Shown: positions 16,477-26,173, counted from the first letter of the stretch. The stretch: 64,000 nt of DNA from Bacilli bacterium (GCA_900772095.1 CAAGQJ010000012.1:1-64000), one strand, 5' to 3'. Notes: a model not told the origin generated them from the sequence alone. Translations and numbers: made by a program.

Positions 16477-16560
16477 CTAAGGGGCTTCTGTTGTTATTGT
16501 TACACTTCCATACAAATTATAACTTGGTACTGTACCTGTTACAAAGTTATATGTGTAGAT
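16477..16560 (-). pseudogene. 27-codon remnant of a decayed coding sequence
   Basis: The 301-nt gap between pnp and rny (16368-16668) holds, besides the rny promoter and pnp terminator, an open stretch on the minus strand reading YNFVTGTVPSYNLYGSV and TITTEAP before a TAG. A stop lies directly upstream, there is no start codon or ribosome site, and the composition is less AT-rich and more protein-like than the flanks. It looks like the C-terminal end of a lost secreted or pilin-like protein, but 27 codons are too few to be sure. Confidence 0.3.
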
Positions 16561-16631
16561 TTAGTTAATGTTTCTTTACTTAATTTGTTTGTTAAAATTA
16601 TTTTGTTTTTAATATGATTTAATCTTATGAT

Positions 16632-16660
16632 AAAGAAAAAGTGCTTTTTCAAGCACTTTT
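16632..16660 (-). terminator. terminator of pnp
   Basis: Minus-strand stem AAAAGTGCT with AGCACTTTT (arms 16652-16660 and 16637-16645), short loop, then TTC and more T. It lies 9 nt after the pnp stop codon. Confidence 0.85.
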
Positions 16661-16668
16661 GACAAGTT

Positions 16669-18789
16669 TTACATAGCGTCTTTTCTAGAGAAGTTTAGTC
16701 TACCTTTGTTATCTGTTCCTATTGCTTTTACAACTATTTCGTCTCCTACTTTTACGACATCTTCTACTTTTTCTACTCTATCTTTAGCTAGTTTTGAAAT
16801 GTGTACTAAGCCTTCACAACCTGGCCATATTTCAACAAAGCAACCAAATGGTTCTATTTTTACTACTTTTGCAGTATATATTTGTCCTTCTTCAACTTCG
16901 CGAGTTATATCTTCAATCATTTTCATTGCTTTATCTATTACAGAATAATCTGAGTGATATAGGATAATTCTACCATCGTCTTCTATATCTATTTTTACTG
17001 CATTTTTATCATTTACGCTTACTACATTACTTGCTTCTTGGATAATCTTAGTAATTACATCTCCACCACGTCCTATTACGTCTTTTATTTGTGACTCTTT
17101 AATTTTCATTTGTTTTATTTTTGGAGCGTATGGTGATAATTCTTCTCTTGGTTTTGTTATAGCAGTTCTCATATTTTCTAATATTTCGAAGCGGGCTTTT
17201 TTTGCTTGTGCTAGGGCTTCTCTTAAGATTTCTTTAGTTATTCCTAGTATTTTAATGTCCATTTGTAAGGCACATATACCATTTTCTGTTCCTGCAACTT
17301 TGAAATCCATATCACCAAGGTGGTCTTCAAGTCCTTGAATATCAGTTAGAATTGTATATTTGTCATCTTTTGTTATTAGACCCATTGCTATTCCTGCGAC
17401 CATGTTTTTAATTGGTACTCCCGCAGCCATAAGGCTCATGCATCCTGCACATATTGATGCTTGTGAAGATGAACCATTACTTTCTAATACTTCTGATACT
17501 ACTCTTATAGTATATGGAAATTCTTCTTCGCTTGGTAATACTCTTGATAGAGCTTTTTCTCCTAGGGCTCCGTGTCCTATTTCACGTCTACCTGGTGAAG
17601 AGTATCTACCTGTTTCTCCAACAGAGAAAGCTGGAAAATTGTAATGATGCATGAATCGTTTGCTTTCTTCATCAGATAAACCATCTAGTATTTGGTTTTC
17701 ACTTATTGAACCTAGAGTTGTTACACTTAATACTTGAGTTTGTCCTCTTGTAAATAATGCTGACCCATGAGTTCTTGGTAAGATGTCTATTTGTGATGAT
17801 AATGGTCTTATTTCATCTATTTTTCTACCATCTGGTCTTATTTTTTCTTCTGTTATTAGTCTTCTTACTTCTTCATATTCAATGTTATCTAATACTTTAT
17901 TTACTTGATTTATAATATCTTCTTTATTTTCTTCATTTTTATATAGTTCTTCAAATTGAGTTACTACTTCTTTTCTTAATTCATCTATTTTGTCTTGTCT
18001 TGCTAATTTTTCTTCTATTTGGATAGCGTTAATCATTCTAACAGTAATTAAATCTCTTACTTTAGCATTTATTTCGTCGTCTACTTTAATAATTGGATAA
18101 TCTTTTTTTGGTAATCCTATTTCTTCAACTATTTGTTCTTCAAATGCTACTAGTTCTTTTATTGCTTCGTGTCCAAACATTAATGCTTCTAACATGTCTT
18201 CTTCGCTTACTTCTTGGGCTGAAGATTCTACCATGTTAATGGCATCTTTAGTTCCTGCTACTGTAAGATAAATGTCACTTTGGTCTTGTTCATCTGGTGT
18301 GGGATTAATGATAAATTTTCCATTTATTCTTCCTACTACTACACCTGCGATTGGTCCATTAAATGGTAAATCACTAATTGATAGTGCAAGTGATGAGCCG
18401 AACATAGCAGTCATTTCTGGGGAGTTTGCTGTGTCTACTGATAAAACAGTATTAACAACTTGAACTTCGTTTTTAAATCCTTCTTTAAATAGTGGTCTAA
18501 TTGGTCTATCAATTAAACGAGCAGCAAGTGTTGCATTTTCAGTTGGTCTACCTTCTCTTTTAATAAATCCTCCTGGTATTTTACCAACTGAGTATTGTTT
18601 TTCTTGATATAAAACCATAAGTGGAAAAAAGTCTCCAGTACTTGGTTCTTTTCCATTTGTAACAGCGGTTAAAACTACTGTGTCTCCATATCTTATTAGG
18701 CAAGATGATGCTGCTTGTTTAGCTAGTTCTCCTACTTCTACAGTAATTTGTCTTCCTCTAAAATCATATTTAAATATTTTCTTTTCCAT
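16669..18789 (-). CDS. pnp: polyribonucleotide nucleotidyltransferase (PNPase)
   Basis: 706 residues. Two RNase PH-like domains (~10-230 and ~315-550; the second has [14 protein letters not shown] and [10 protein letters not shown]), a helical linker, a KH domain with [15 protein letters not shown] (~563-615), and a C-terminal S1 domain ([29 protein letters not shown]). It degrades RNA 3' to 5' by phosphorolysis and can add tails. Length is typical. Ribosome site GAAGGTG. It follows rpsO, the standard rpsO-pnp order, but a terminator separates them here. Confidence 0.98.
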   Translation of the reverse strand: MEKKIFKYDFRGRQITVEVGELAKQAASSCLIRYGDTVVLTAVTNGKEPSTGDFFPLMVLYQEKQYSVGKIPGGFIKREGRPTENATLAARLIDRPIRPLFKEGFKNEVQVVNTVLSVDTANSPEMTAMFGSSLALSISDLPFNGPIAGVVVGRINGKFIINPTPDEQDQSDIYLTVAGTKDAINMVESSAQEVSEEDMLEALMFGHEAIKELVAFEEQIVEEIGLPKKDYPIIKVDDEINAKVRDLITVRMINAIQIEEKLARQDKIDELRKEVVTQFEELYKNEENKEDIINQVNKVLDNIEYEEVRRLITEEKIRPDGRKIDEIRPLSSQIDILPRTHGSALFTRGQTQVLSVTTLGSISENQILDGLSDEESKRFMHHYNFPAFSVGETGRYSSPGRREIGHGALGEKALSRVLPSEEEFPYTIRVVSEVLESNGSSSQASICAGCMSLMAAGVPIKNMVAGIAMGLITKDDKYTILTDIQGLEDHLGDMDFKVAGTENGICALQMDIKILGITKEILREALAQAKKARFEILENMRTAITKPREELSPYAPKIKQMKIKESQIKDVIGRGGDVITKIIQEASNVVSVNDKNAVKIDIEDDGRIILYHSDYSVIDKAMKMIEDITREVEEGQIYTAKVVKIEPFGCFVEIWPGCEGLVHISKLAKDRVEKVEDVVKVGDEIVVKAIGTDNKGRLNFSRKDAM

Positions 18790-18884
18790 AATACACCTTC
18801 TTTATATTTTGCTTTTTTATTCTTTTTATAGTTTTTTCTTTTTCTACAACATTATACTAGTTTGTTTGTAAATATAATTAATGC

Positions 18885-18918
18885 TTTAAAAAAAATAAAG
18901 ACACTAAAAAATTAGTGC
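18885..18918 (-). terminator. terminator of rpsO
   Basis: Minus-strand stem CACTAA with TTAGTG (arms 18912-18917 and 18902-18907), short loop, then a long T-rich tract. Readthrough into pnp is possible; a TATAAT at 18851-18856 (minus) could be the -10 of a separate pnp promoter. Confidence 0.7.
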
Positions 18919-19188
18919 CTACTTTCTTAATTTTAATTCTTTAATTACTTCACGATATTTTGCAACATCTTTTTCTTTTAAATAATTAAGTAAATTTCTT
19001 CTTTGTCCAACTTTTTTTAATAGACCACGTTTTGAATGATAATCATGTTTGTGTTCTTTTAAATGGTTAGTTAGATTAGTTATTTCTTCTGTTAAGATTG
19101 CGATTTGTACTTCAGAAGAACCTGTATCTTTTTCATTTCTAGCAAATTTATTAATTATTTCTTGTTTTCTTTCTTTTGCTAAAGCCAT
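18919..19188 (-). CDS. rpsO: 30S ribosomal protein S15
   Basis: 89 residues, the normal length. It carries the S15 pattern: [22 protein letters not shown], then [16 protein letters not shown] and the conserved [11 protein letters not shown]15 binds 16S rRNA at the three-way junction of helices 20-22 and nucleates the platform. Strong ribosome site AAAGGAGGT. A structured leader upstream suggests feedback control by S15. Confidence 0.98.
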   Translation of the reverse strand: MALAKERKQEIINKFARNEKDTGSSEVQIAILTEEITNLTNHLKEHKHDYHSKRGLLKKVGQRRNLLNYLKEKDVAKYREVIKELKLRK

Positions 19189-19215
19189 TTAAGCTACCTC
19201 CTTTTTTGTAATTCA

Positions 19216-19258
19216 CCATATTTTAGATAAACGAGGATTTCTTTATCCAATAATATGG
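19216..19258 (-). promoter_or_regulatory. structured rpsO leader, putative S15 autoregulatory site
   Basis: On the minus strand CCATATT (19252-19258) pairs with AATATGG (19216-19222), and inside it GATAAA (19242-19247) pairs with TTTATC (19226-19231) around a loop with GAAATCCTCG. It lies about 10 nt after the predicted start point and 28 nt before the ATG. S15 leaders that bind the protein are known in several bacteria; that this one does so is an inference. Confidence 0.5.
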
Positions 19259-19268
19259 AAGTATTAAT

Positions 19269-19297
19269 AATATACTATAAAGTTATGATAAAATCAA
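19269..19297 (-). promoter_or_regulatory. promoter of rpsO
   Basis: Minus strand TTGATT (19292-19297), 17-nt spacer, TATATT (19269-19274). The start point is near 19262. Confidence 0.7.
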
Positions 19298-19312
19298 GAG
19301 TTTTTTGTTTTT

Positions 19313-21106
19313 TTATTGATTTTCTTTGCTTTTTGTGAAATCTTTTTTGCAATATGGACATATTGGGGTTTCAAATGATATTTTGTGACCACATAATGGA
19401 CATATTTTATATTCTTCTACTTCTTCAATTACTGCTTCTTTTACTACTTGTTTGCCATCGTATTCTGTTTCTTTTATTTCTTCTAGTTGTTTATCTATTC
19501 TTGATAGTAATTTATCTTCTTTTACAATATTAGTGGTGACTTTTTTATCTTTGTTTTTGTTTTTTATTATTAGGAAGATTGATACTCCTCCTGCTATGAC
19601 ACATATAATGGCAATTATTGGTATTATTATGGAATTATTTTTTTGAATTATTATTTTGTAATTTTCGCTACTTCCATCTTCTGATAGTGTTTTTATTGTT
19701 ATAACACTTTTATTTTTTAAGTCTTTATTATCTAAAATGGTATATGTAGCTGTTTCATCTTCCATATATACTTTAATATTTAGTTCTTTTTCTTTATCTA
19801 TTTTTAATGTATATGTTGTGACATTACTTTTAAAATCTAATTTATAGCCTTCTATTACAATGTCTTTTATTTTGGGATTATCTCCAAGGGTTTGGCCTTC
19901 TTCTAGTCTTTTAACGTTTATTTTATATTCGTTTACATCACCTTTTTCACTTGTTACTTTTATTGTTATTAAGTTGTCACCAACTTTTAGGGTTTTATCT
20001 TTTATTACTTCGACTTTAGATGTTTTCATTTCTGGAGTGGCAGTTACTTCGATTGTTGTTACTTCATATAAAACTTTTACGTCGTATGATAGTATTTCTT
20101 TTTGAAAAAGTAGTTTTCCATTTGAAAGTACTATATTACTTAAGTAATTATTAGTATCTCTTCCATCTTCCCTATTTATTGTTAATGTGTAGGTGGTTTT
20201 TGTTCCTTTTTCACTTGTTACATCAATTTTTACTTCGTTATTTCCATAGTTTAATGGTATTTCTGTTTTGGTGTCATTGTTTATTTTAACTGTTGCTTTA
20301 TTACTTGTTGAAACTGGGGTAATAGTTAGTTTATCTATATCTTTACTTACACTTATTGTGTAGTTTATTACACTGCTATTGAATACGGGATTAAGTGCTC
20401 CTGAAGATAATTTTATTTCTTTTAGGGTTGAGTTCTCATCGCAGGTTCTATTTATTAGTATTTTGTATGTGTTTGTAGTTGTTTTGTCTTCTGCTTCTGT
20501 TTTTATTTCGTAAGTATTTTTACCACATTTTAGGTCAATTTTGCCAGTTCCACTTTTTATTTTGGCATTTTTATCGTTTAAAACGGCATTAATTTCTACA
20601 GTAGATTTATCGTAAGTGTGTTCTTTTTCTAGTTCATCTATTATGGAAACACTGTCAATAGTTAAGTTGCTTAGTTTGGCATCGTTATTTAATACTTTTA
20701 TTTGTTTATTTAAGATTTTTTCGCCAAAATTTACTGCTCCTGCACTAGAAGAGCCTGATGTAAATATAAATGATACAGTTAAGTTGCCTCTTTTAGTTAT
20801 TTTATTTTTTGGTATTTCTATTGTGCCAATAACAAGATTGTTTCCAGCATCTTTTATACTAGTATTAAAGTTACTGTATTCTTCGCTTTCACAGGTTTCA
20901 TTTCCTGGCAAAGTTATGCAAAGGTTTGCATTTAGGTTGTCTATTGGCTCGCCTTCTATATCTGCTTTAATATTACATGTAAGTGAACTATTTATTTTTA
21001 TAGTACTAGGGCAATCTAATCTTGCATTTAATTTTGTTTCGGCGTTTACATTTGGTATGAACATTATTATAAATAATAGTAATACAATATATTTTATTCT
21101 TTTCAT
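19313..21106 (-). CDS. surface protein with cadherin-like beta-sandwich repeats and a cytosolic zinc ribbon
   Basis: 597 residues. A signal peptide (cut near VNA/E) is followed by a cohesin/pilin-like beta domain (~25-145) and about four cadherin-like beta-sandwich repeats of ~85 residues, each of the form 'LKEIKLSSGALNPVFNSSV..Y.I.V' and closing 'VTSEKGTKTTYTLTINRE'. A membrane helix (~500-517, IIPIIAIICVIAGGVSIFLI) leads to a ~75-residue Lys/Glu tail ending in a four-Cys zinc ribbon (CPLCGH...CPYCKK). The outer part should mediate adhesion or wall contact; the inner zinc ribbon is unusual for such a protein. Monocistronic; ribosome site AGGAG. Confidence 0.8.
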   Translation of the reverse strand: MKRIKYIVLLLFIIMFIPNVNAETKLNARLDCPSTIKINSSLTCNIKADIEGEPIDNLNANLCITLPGNETCESEEYSNFNTSIKDAGNNLVIGTIEIPKNKITKRGNLTVSFIFTSGSSSAGAVNFGEKILNKQIKVLNNDAKLSNLTIDSVSIIDELEKEHTYDKSTVEINAVLNDKNAKIKSGTGKIDLKCGKNTYEIKTEAEDKTTTNTYKILINRTCDENSTLKEIKLSSGALNPVFNSSVINYTISVSKDIDKLTITPVSTSNKATVKINNDTKTEIPLNYGNNEVKIDVTSEKGTKTTYTLTINREDGRDTNNYLSNIVLSNGKLLFQKEILSYDVKVLYEVTTIEVTATPEMKTSKVEVIKDKTLKVGDNLITIKVTSEKGDVNEYKINVKRLEEGQTLGDNPKIKDIVIEGYKLDFKSNVTTYTLKIDKEKELNIKVYMEDETATYTILDNKDLKNKSVITIKTLSEDGSSENYKIIIQKNNSIIIPIIAIICVIAGGVSIFLIIKNKNKDKKVTTNIVKEDKLLSRIDKQLEEIKETEYDGKQVVKEAVIEEVEEYKICPLCGHKISFETPICPYCKKDFTKSKENQ

Positions 21107-21192
21107 TTTTACAACTCCTATATTCTAATTATAGTTTTATTGTATCAAATTATTATTGTTTTGTAAATTAAAAAAGATTTAATTTTTAGTAG

Positions 21193-21225
21193 AAAAAAGG
21201 CGAGTAAATAAATTACTTACTCACC
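21193..21225 (-). terminator. terminator of the rimP-nusA-rnpM-infB-rbfA operon
   Basis: Minus-strand stem GGTGAGTAA with TTACTCGCC (arms 21217-21225 and 21199-21207, one G-U), loop of ~9 nt, then six T. It includes the rbfA stop codon. Confidence 0.85.
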
Positions 21226-21558
21226 AAAGTTTATTTCTTTTAGTTTTTTATCTATGTTATTGCCGTATTCTCTTGAGGTATCTAAATGAAAACTTATTTG
21301 TGGCATTTTTCTTATTTGTATTCTTTTTGATAGTTCTATTTCAATAAAGTTTGATGCTTTATTTAAGGCATTTAATGTTTCTTCTTTGTATTCATCTTTT
21401 AGGGTTGTAAAGTATACTTTGGCATATGATAAGTCGTTTGTTACGTCACATCCTGTTATTGTTACAAATTTAATGTTGGGGTCTTTTATTTCTTCCATTA
21501 TTATGTAACTTATTTCTTTTATGAAACTATGTCCTATTTTTTCTGTTTTTAAACTCAT
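21217..21558 (-). CDS. rbfA: ribosome-binding factor A
   Basis: 113 residues of the KH-like RbfA fold: the N-terminal helix IGHSFIKEISYIIMEEIKDP, then VTITGCDVTNDLSYAKVYFT and the C-terminal RKMPQISFHLDTSREYGNNID. RbfA binds the 30S subunit and helps mature the 5' end of 16S rRNA. Its ATG overlaps the infB stop (ATGA), so translation is coupled. Last gene of the operon. Confidence 0.96.
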   Translation of the reverse strand: MSLKTEKIGHSFIKEISYIIMEEIKDPNIKFVTITGCDVTNDLSYAKVYFTTLKDEYKEETLNALNKASNFIEIELSKRIQIRKMPQISFHLDTSREYGNNIDKKLKEINFGE

Positions 21559-23645
21559 CTTTTAATCTCCACTTCTTGGTATGCTTCGATGATGTCTTTT
21601 TCTTTTATGTCTCCAAAGTTTTCTAAAGTTATGCCACATTCTATACCTTTTTTAACTTCATTTACTTTATTTTTTTCTCTTTGTAGTGATGCAATTTTTC
21701 CTTCATATACTACTATTCCATCTCTTATTAGTCTTACTTTGGAGTCGTTTTTTATTATTCCATCAGTGACCATGCATCCGGCGATTAGTCCTATTTTTGA
21801 AAATTTGAATAGTTGTCTTATTTCGGCAGTCCCTATTACTTTTTCTTCGTATTCAGGGTCTAGCATTCCTTTTATGGCATCTTCTAGTTCTTCAATTATT
21901 TTGTAAATTACATTATGAAGTCTTATATCTACGCCGTGTTGTTTAGCTGTTTCTATTGTTTTGCTATTTGGTCTTACGTTAAAGCCGATGATAATTGCAT
22001 TACTTGCTTCTGCTAGAACTATATCACTATCTGTAATTGTACCTACTCCTGACCTTATTACATCAACTTTTACTCCGTCAACATTTATTTTTGATAGTGA
22101 TTGTTTTATTGCTTCTTCGCTTCCTTTTACATCTGTTTTTAGTACTACTTCAATATTGTTTATGCCATTTTGAACTTTATTAAATAAGTCATCTAGTGTC
22201 ATACCAGAACGATTAGTGTTTTCTTCTTTGCTTCTTAGTAGGCGAGTGTTTGCGATGTGTCTTGCTTCTTTTTCGGTTTCAAAAGCCATGAAACGGTCTC
22301 CTGCAACTGGTAAATCATTTAATCCTGTTATTTCTACAGGTGTACTTGGGCTTGCACTTACTATGTTTTCTCCTTTATCATTTTTTAGAGTTCTTACTTT
22401 CCCGTAAATGTTTCCTACTACTATAGGGTCACCAATTCTTAGGGTACCATTTTGAATTAAAAGGGATGTAATACTTCCGATATTTTTATCTAGTTTAGAT
22501 TCAATTACTGAACCTGTTGCGTATCTATTTGGGTTAGCTTTTAATTCATTCATGTCTGCGATTAATAGGATGTTTTCTAGTAGTTCTTCTAGTCCCATTT
22601 TTGTTTTTGCAGATATTTTATTTACTAATGTATCTCCACCCCATGCTTCTGGTGTTAATCCATAGTTTACTAGTTCTTCAAGAACACGGTCTGGATTTGC
22701 GTTTGGTAAGTCCATTTTGTTAATTGCAATTATGATTGGAACTTTGGCTGCTTTAGCGTGGTCTATTGCCTCGATTGTTTGTGGTTTAATTCCATCTTCT
22801 GCTGAGACAACAATTACTACTATATCTGTAACTGAGGCTCCTCTAGCACGCATTTCTGTAAATGCTTCATGTCCTGGAGTATCAATAAATGTTATTAATC
22901 TATCATGAATTTTTACTTGATATGCTCCGATTGCTTGGGTTATTCCACCCGCTTCACTACTTACTACATTTGTTTTTCTTATAGCATCTAATAGTGAAGT
23001 TTTGCCATGGTCTACGTGTCCCATGATGGTTACTACTGGTGGTCTTGGCATTAAGTCCTCTTCTTTATCTATTATTTCATATTCTTCAAAGTTTACAATG
23101 TCGCGTGTTTCTTCTTTTTTTAATATTTTGTTATAATCTACCACTATTATTTCACATGTTCCAAAGTCTATACTTTGATTTAAGTTTGTCATTACTCCTA
23201 AATCGAATAATTTTTTTATTATTTCTGTAGGATTAACATGTAATTTTTCTGCTAAATCTTTAACAGTCATTCCTTCTTTATATAGAATTATATTACTTTC
23301 ATCGTTATCATTTTTTGATAATTTTTCTTTATTTTTGTATGCGTTTTTTTTATCTTTTAGATATTTACTATTGTCATTTTTATTAGATGATGGCATTCTT
23401 TTCATTTTTTGTTCTGCTTTGTTTTGTTTTATTTCTATTCTTAAGTCTTTTTCTAATTCATCATCATCTACTATTTCTTCTGTTATTTCATCTATTTCTG
23501 ATAGATTATTATCAAGGATAGTAATATCATCTTCAGTAAGAGTGTCATTTGAATTATTTACTTTTATATTTAATTCTTTACATAGTTTTAAAACTTCTTC
23601 AGGTTTTTTGTTTACATCTAATGCATATTCTTCAACAGTCATCAT
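21555..23645 (-). CDS. infB: translation initiation factor IF-2
   Basis: 696 residues. A short N-terminal IF2_N region and charged linker (~1-195) is followed by the GTPase domain with G1 GHVDHGKT (209-216), DTPGHEA and NKMD, and then by the domains that bind the 50S subunit and initiator tRNA. It positions fMet-tRNA on the 30S subunit and drives subunit joining. The N-terminal extension is short compared with enteric IF-2, as in other small-genome Firmicutes. ATG at 23645 uses AGAGGTGAT; an ATG at 23642 follows immediately. UGA is the stop codon, which excludes the Mycoplasma code. Confidence 0.98.
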   Translation of the reverse strand: MMTVEEYALDVNKKPEEVLKLCKELNIKVNNSNDTLTEDDITILDNNLSEIDEITEEIVDDDELEKDLRIEIKQNKAEQKMKRMPSSNKNDNSKYLKDKKNAYKNKEKLSKNDNDESNIILYKEGMTVKDLAEKLHVNPTEIIKKLFDLGVMTNLNQSIDFGTCEIIVVDYNKILKKEETRDIVNFEEYEIIDKEEDLMPRPPVVTIMGHVDHGKTSLLDAIRKTNVVSSEAGGITQAIGAYQVKIHDRLITFIDTPGHEAFTEMRARGASVTDIVVIVVSAEDGIKPQTIEAIDHAKAAKVPIIIAINKMDLPNANPDRVLEELVNYGLTPEAWGGDTLVNKISAKTKMGLEELLENILLIADMNELKANPNRYATGSVIESKLDKNIGSITSLLIQNGTLRIGDPIVVGNIYGKVRTLKNDKGENIVSASPSTPVEITGLNDLPVAGDRFMAFETEKEARHIANTRLLRSKEENTNRSGMTLDDLFNKVQNGINNIEVVLKTDVKGSEEAIKQSLSKINVDGVKVDVIRSGVGTITDSDIVLAEASNAIIIGFNVRPNSKTIETAKQHGVDIRLHNVIYKIIEELEDAIKGMLDPEYEEKVIGTAEIRQLFKFSKIGLIAGCMVTDGIIKNDSKVRLIRDGIVVYEGKIASLQREKNKVNEVKKGIECGITLENFGDIKEKDIIEAYQEVEIKR

Positions 23646-23661
23646 TTTTATCACCTCTTTT

Positions 23662-23925
23662 TTATTTTTCTATAATGTTTATTAACTCCTCATAGATTTT
23701 ATCATCTATTTTTGTTTCTAGGTGTCTTTCTAGAACTTTAGTATTTTTTGCTTTTTCTATTACTGATTTATCTTTTTTTAAGTAAGCTCCTCTTCCATTT
23801 AGTTTGCCAGTTAAGTCTATTTTTACTTCTCCTTCTTTTGTTCTTACTATTCTAATTAATTCTATTTTTGGATATTTTTCTTTAGTTACTGTACATGTCC
23901 TTGTTGGGATTTTCTTTTGTTTCAT
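23662..23925 (-). CDS. rnpM: YlxR family RNA-binding protein (RNase P modulator RnpM)
   Basis: 87 residues with the YlxR signature: PTRTCTVTKEKYPKIELIRIVR followed by VKIDLTGKLNGRGAYL. In Bacillus this protein was shown to bind and modulate RNase P; it is always in the nusA-infB operon, as here. Its ATG at 23925 lies two nt after the nusA stop, and its ribosome site (AAAGGTGAA) is formed by the last nusA codons. The L7Ae-like ylxQ gene often found next is absent. Confidence 0.92.
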   Translation of the reverse strand: MKQKKIPTRTCTVTKEKYPKIELIRIVRTKEGEVKIDLTGKLNGRGAYLKKDKSVIEKAKNTKVLERHLETKIDDKIYEELINIIEK

Positions 23926-23926
23926 G

Positions 23927-24997
23927 TTATTCACCTTTTTTTATGTTTATACCCATTTCGCTTGCTTGTTCTACTGTTTTTACATCTATTCTATATTTTG
24001 TTAGTTTTGATGCTAATCTAACATTTTGTCCTTTTTTACCAAGTGCTAGTGAGAAGTCATCTCCACTTGCAATTGCTAGGGCTTCACATTTTTTTGGGTC
24101 TAGGATGTATACTGATACATTTTTAGCTGGTGCTAGAGCATTTTTAATAAATGTTTCTTTGTTTTCATCATATTTTATAACGTCTAGTTTTTCACCTTTT
24201 AGTTCTTTAATAATTCTAGCTATTCTACTTCCTTTTTCTCCGATACAGCAACCGATTGGGTCAATATTAGCGTATTCAGAATATACTGCAACTTTACTAC
24301 GAGAACCGGCATCACGTGCTACTGCGTAAATCATAACAGAGCCATCGGCAAGTTCTGGTACTTCTAATTCAAATAGTCTTTTTACAAAGTTATAGTGTGT
24401 TCTAGATAAGAGAATGATGGTTCCTTTTGAATTGGAGTCTACTTTTGTTACATATGCCTTAATTGTAGAACCCATTTCTACTTTTTCATCACCTATTAAT
24501 TCTGATTTTGGTAATATACCATTGGTTCTTCCAAGGTCAATATAATAATTTTTTTCATCTTCTAGTGCTACTATACCGCTTACTAGTTCTCCTTCTTTAC
24601 TTTGAAATTCATTTATTATGCTATTTCTTTCAGCTTCTCTTATTTTTTGTACTACTACTTGTTTAGCAGTTGCTGCAGCGACACGGCCAAAGTCTTTAGG
24701 AGTTACTTCTTCATCTATGGTATCTCCAATTTCTTTAGTTTTGTCTATTTTTCTTGCATCTTCTAAAGATATTTCTGTTTCTTCATCAAGTACTTCTTCT
24801 ACTACAGTTCTGTATGAATAAATACTTATTTTACCAGTTTGTCTATTAATTAGTACTTTAACATTTGTTTTTGAATTAAAGTTTTTTTTGTATGCTGATA
24901 CTAGTGCTAGTTCCATTGCTTCGAAGATAACATCTTTATCGATGTGTTTTTCTTCTACTATAAGGTCTAGTGCTTTTAAAAACTCTTTTTCATTCAT
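23927..24997 (-). CDS. nusA: transcription termination/antitermination protein NusA
   Basis: 356 residues: N-terminal RNA polymerase-binding domain (NEKEFLKALDLIVEEKHIDKD), S1 domain (~135-200), KH1 (CIGEKGSRIARI) and KH2 (ALGKKGQNVRLASKL). It lacks the acidic repeats of the E. coli protein, as usual for Firmicutes. NusA modulates pausing and intrinsic termination. The start at 24997 has AAGGAGAG and overlaps the rimP end region by a TAAAATG junction, so the two are coupled. Confidence 0.97.
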   Translation of the reverse strand: MNEKEFLKALDLIVEEKHIDKDVIFEAMELALVSAYKKNFNSKTNVKVLINRQTGKISIYSYRTVVEEVLDEETEISLEDARKIDKTKEIGDTIDEEVTPKDFGRVAAATAKQVVVQKIREAERNSIINEFQSKEGELVSGIVALEDEKNYYIDLGRTNGILPKSELIGDEKVEMGSTIKAYVTKVDSNSKGTIILLSRTHYNFVKRLFELEVPELADGSVMIYAVARDAGSRSKVAVYSEYANIDPIGCCIGEKGSRIARIIKELKGEKLDVIKYDENKETFIKNALAPAKNVSVYILDPKKCEALAIASGDDFSLALGKKGQNVRLASKLTKYRIDVKTVEQASEMGINIKKGE

Positions 24998-24998
24998 T

Positions 24999-25232
24999 TT
25001 ACTTCTCTCCTTTTTCTTTGCTTGATACATCTAATGTGTAACTTTCTTTAATGAAATCATATTCATCTAATATTTTTGATATAAGTTTTGATGCATTTAC
25101 TATTTTGTCTACATCAATAATTTCTTCACTATCTAATATTATATTTAATGTTTTGTTTTTATATTCAATGCTGTAAATATTTAGGTTAATATCTTGTAGT
25201 GGTTTTTCTAATACTTTTTTTATTTGTTCCAT
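24999..25232 (-). CDS. rimP: RimP-like ribosome maturation factor, N-terminal domain only
   Basis: 77 residues, about half the usual ~150. What remains matches RimP domain 1: NLNIYSIEYKNKTLNIILDS, then IDVDKIVNASKLISKILDEYDFI and YTLDVSS. The conserved 'SSPG' end of this domain is replaced by SSKEKGEK and the SH3-like C-terminal domain is missing. The stop is followed directly by nusA, so the shortening is not a frameshift with a surviving downstream part. Position at the head of the nusA operon and the ribosome site AAGGAGGT support a real gene. RimP assists 30S assembly; whether this half works is unknown. Confidence 0.75.
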   Translation of the reverse strand: MEQIKKVLEKPLQDINLNIYSIEYKNKTLNIILDSEEIIDVDKIVNASKLISKILDEYDFIKESYTLDVSSKEKGEK

Positions 25233-25255
25233 AAAAGACCTCCTTTTAATACAAA

Positions 25256-25273
25256 AAGTGGGTATTCCCACTT
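25256..25273 (-). promoter_or_regulatory. leader hairpin upstream of rimP
   Basis: Minus-strand stem AAGTGGG with CCCACTT (25267-25273 and 25256-25262) around a 4-nt loop, just upstream of the rimP ribosome site. No U tract follows (TTTTTGTATT only), so it may be a weak attenuator or a processing or NusA-feedback element. A GTGGG/CCCAC hairpin ahead of rimP is, as I recall, common in Firmicutes. Confidence 0.5.
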
Positions 25274-25286
25274 CGATGTCATAAGT

Positions 25287-25315
25287 ATTATATCATAAAA
25301 TTTTGAAAATAAAAG
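25287..25315 (-). promoter_or_regulatory. promoter of the rimP-nusA operon
   Basis: Extended -10 TGATATAAT with TATAAT at 25287-25292 on the minus strand; the -35 region (CTTTTA, 25310-25315) is poor. The start point lies near 25280, shortly before the leader hairpin. Confidence 0.5.
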
Positions 25316-25479
25316 TTTTTTTTGTTATTTTTATGGTATTTTATATTATTTTTTATATTATTTATTCTTGGTTATTATGAATCTTATTTTTATAAGTTAG
25401 TTTTTTTTATATTTTTAATTTTCTTATTTGTACTTTTGTTTATTAGAATAAAATGTTATACTATTATGGGAGGTATAAA

Positions 25480-26172
25480 ATGAAAACAATTTATAAAATA
25501 ATTTTAACAGTTTTTTTGTTTGTTATGGATATTGTGTATTCTTCGTTTGTTTATTCAATACTTAAGTATTTAGGATTTGATTTACTTAGTTTGAAAGATA
25601 GTGCTAAAATATTTTATTTAATACTTATTGATTTTTCATTTATGGTTATTATTTATTTGATTTATCATAAGAAAGTTAATAGAGATATTGTAGATTATAA
25701 GAATAATTTTAAAGAGTATTTTTTATTGGGACTTAAGTGTTGGTTAATTGGGTTATCTTTGATGATTTTTTCTAATTTAATTATTAGTATGATATATAGT
25801 AATCAATCTGCTAATGAGGAAGTTATTCAAAATATACTTGGTAGGTATCCTATTTATATGATTTTTTCTGCTTCAATATTTGCTCCTTTTGTTGAAGAAC
25901 TTATATTTAGAAAGAGTATAAGAGATATTTTTGATAATAAGTATGATGTTATTTATATAATTGTGTCTGGTCTTGTTTTTGGGTTTATTCATACTCTTGC
26001 TAATGTTAATAATATAATGGAACTTTTATATATAATTCCTTATGGTATAGTTGGTAGTATGTTTGCATATATTTATACAAAGACAGATAATATTTTTGTA
26101 CCTATGACTTTTCATTTTATACATAATACTATGATTATAGTTTTGTCTTTGTCTCCTTTGTTTGGTGGTTAA
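25480..26172 (+). CDS. CPBP family intramembrane metalloprotease
   Basis: 230 residues with about seven membrane helices. The Abi/CPBP catalytic motifs are present: EELIFRKSI (EExxxR) in residues ~146-154, FGFIHTLAN (FxxxH) and a distal HFIHN. These glutamate/histidine proteases resemble CAAX prenyl endopeptidases; in bacteria they act on membrane substrates or bacteriocin immunity, and the target here is unknown. Start at 25480 follows GGGAGG; the longer frame from 25453 has no ribosome site. Its stop is followed one nt later by the next gene's ATG, so the two form an operon. Confidence 0.9.
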   Translation: MKTIYKIILTVFLFVMDIVYSSFVYSILKYLGFDLLSLKDSAKIFYLILIDFSFMVIIYLIYHKKVNRDIVDYKNNFKEYFLLGLKCWLIGLSLMIFSNLIISMIYSNQSANEEVIQNILGRYPIYMIFSASIFAPFVEELIFRKSIRDIFDNKYDVIYIIVSGLVFGFIHTLANVNNIMELLYIIPYGIVGSMFAYIYTKTDNIFVPMTFHFIHNTMIIVLSLSPLFGG

Positions 26173-26173
26173 T

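Noticed and set aside
25316..25479. Possible gene or RNA in the AT-rich gap upstream of the CPBP gene
   Set aside because: Only AT-rich sequence and a weak TATACT-type -10 are visible; no frame, stem or motif supports a feature.
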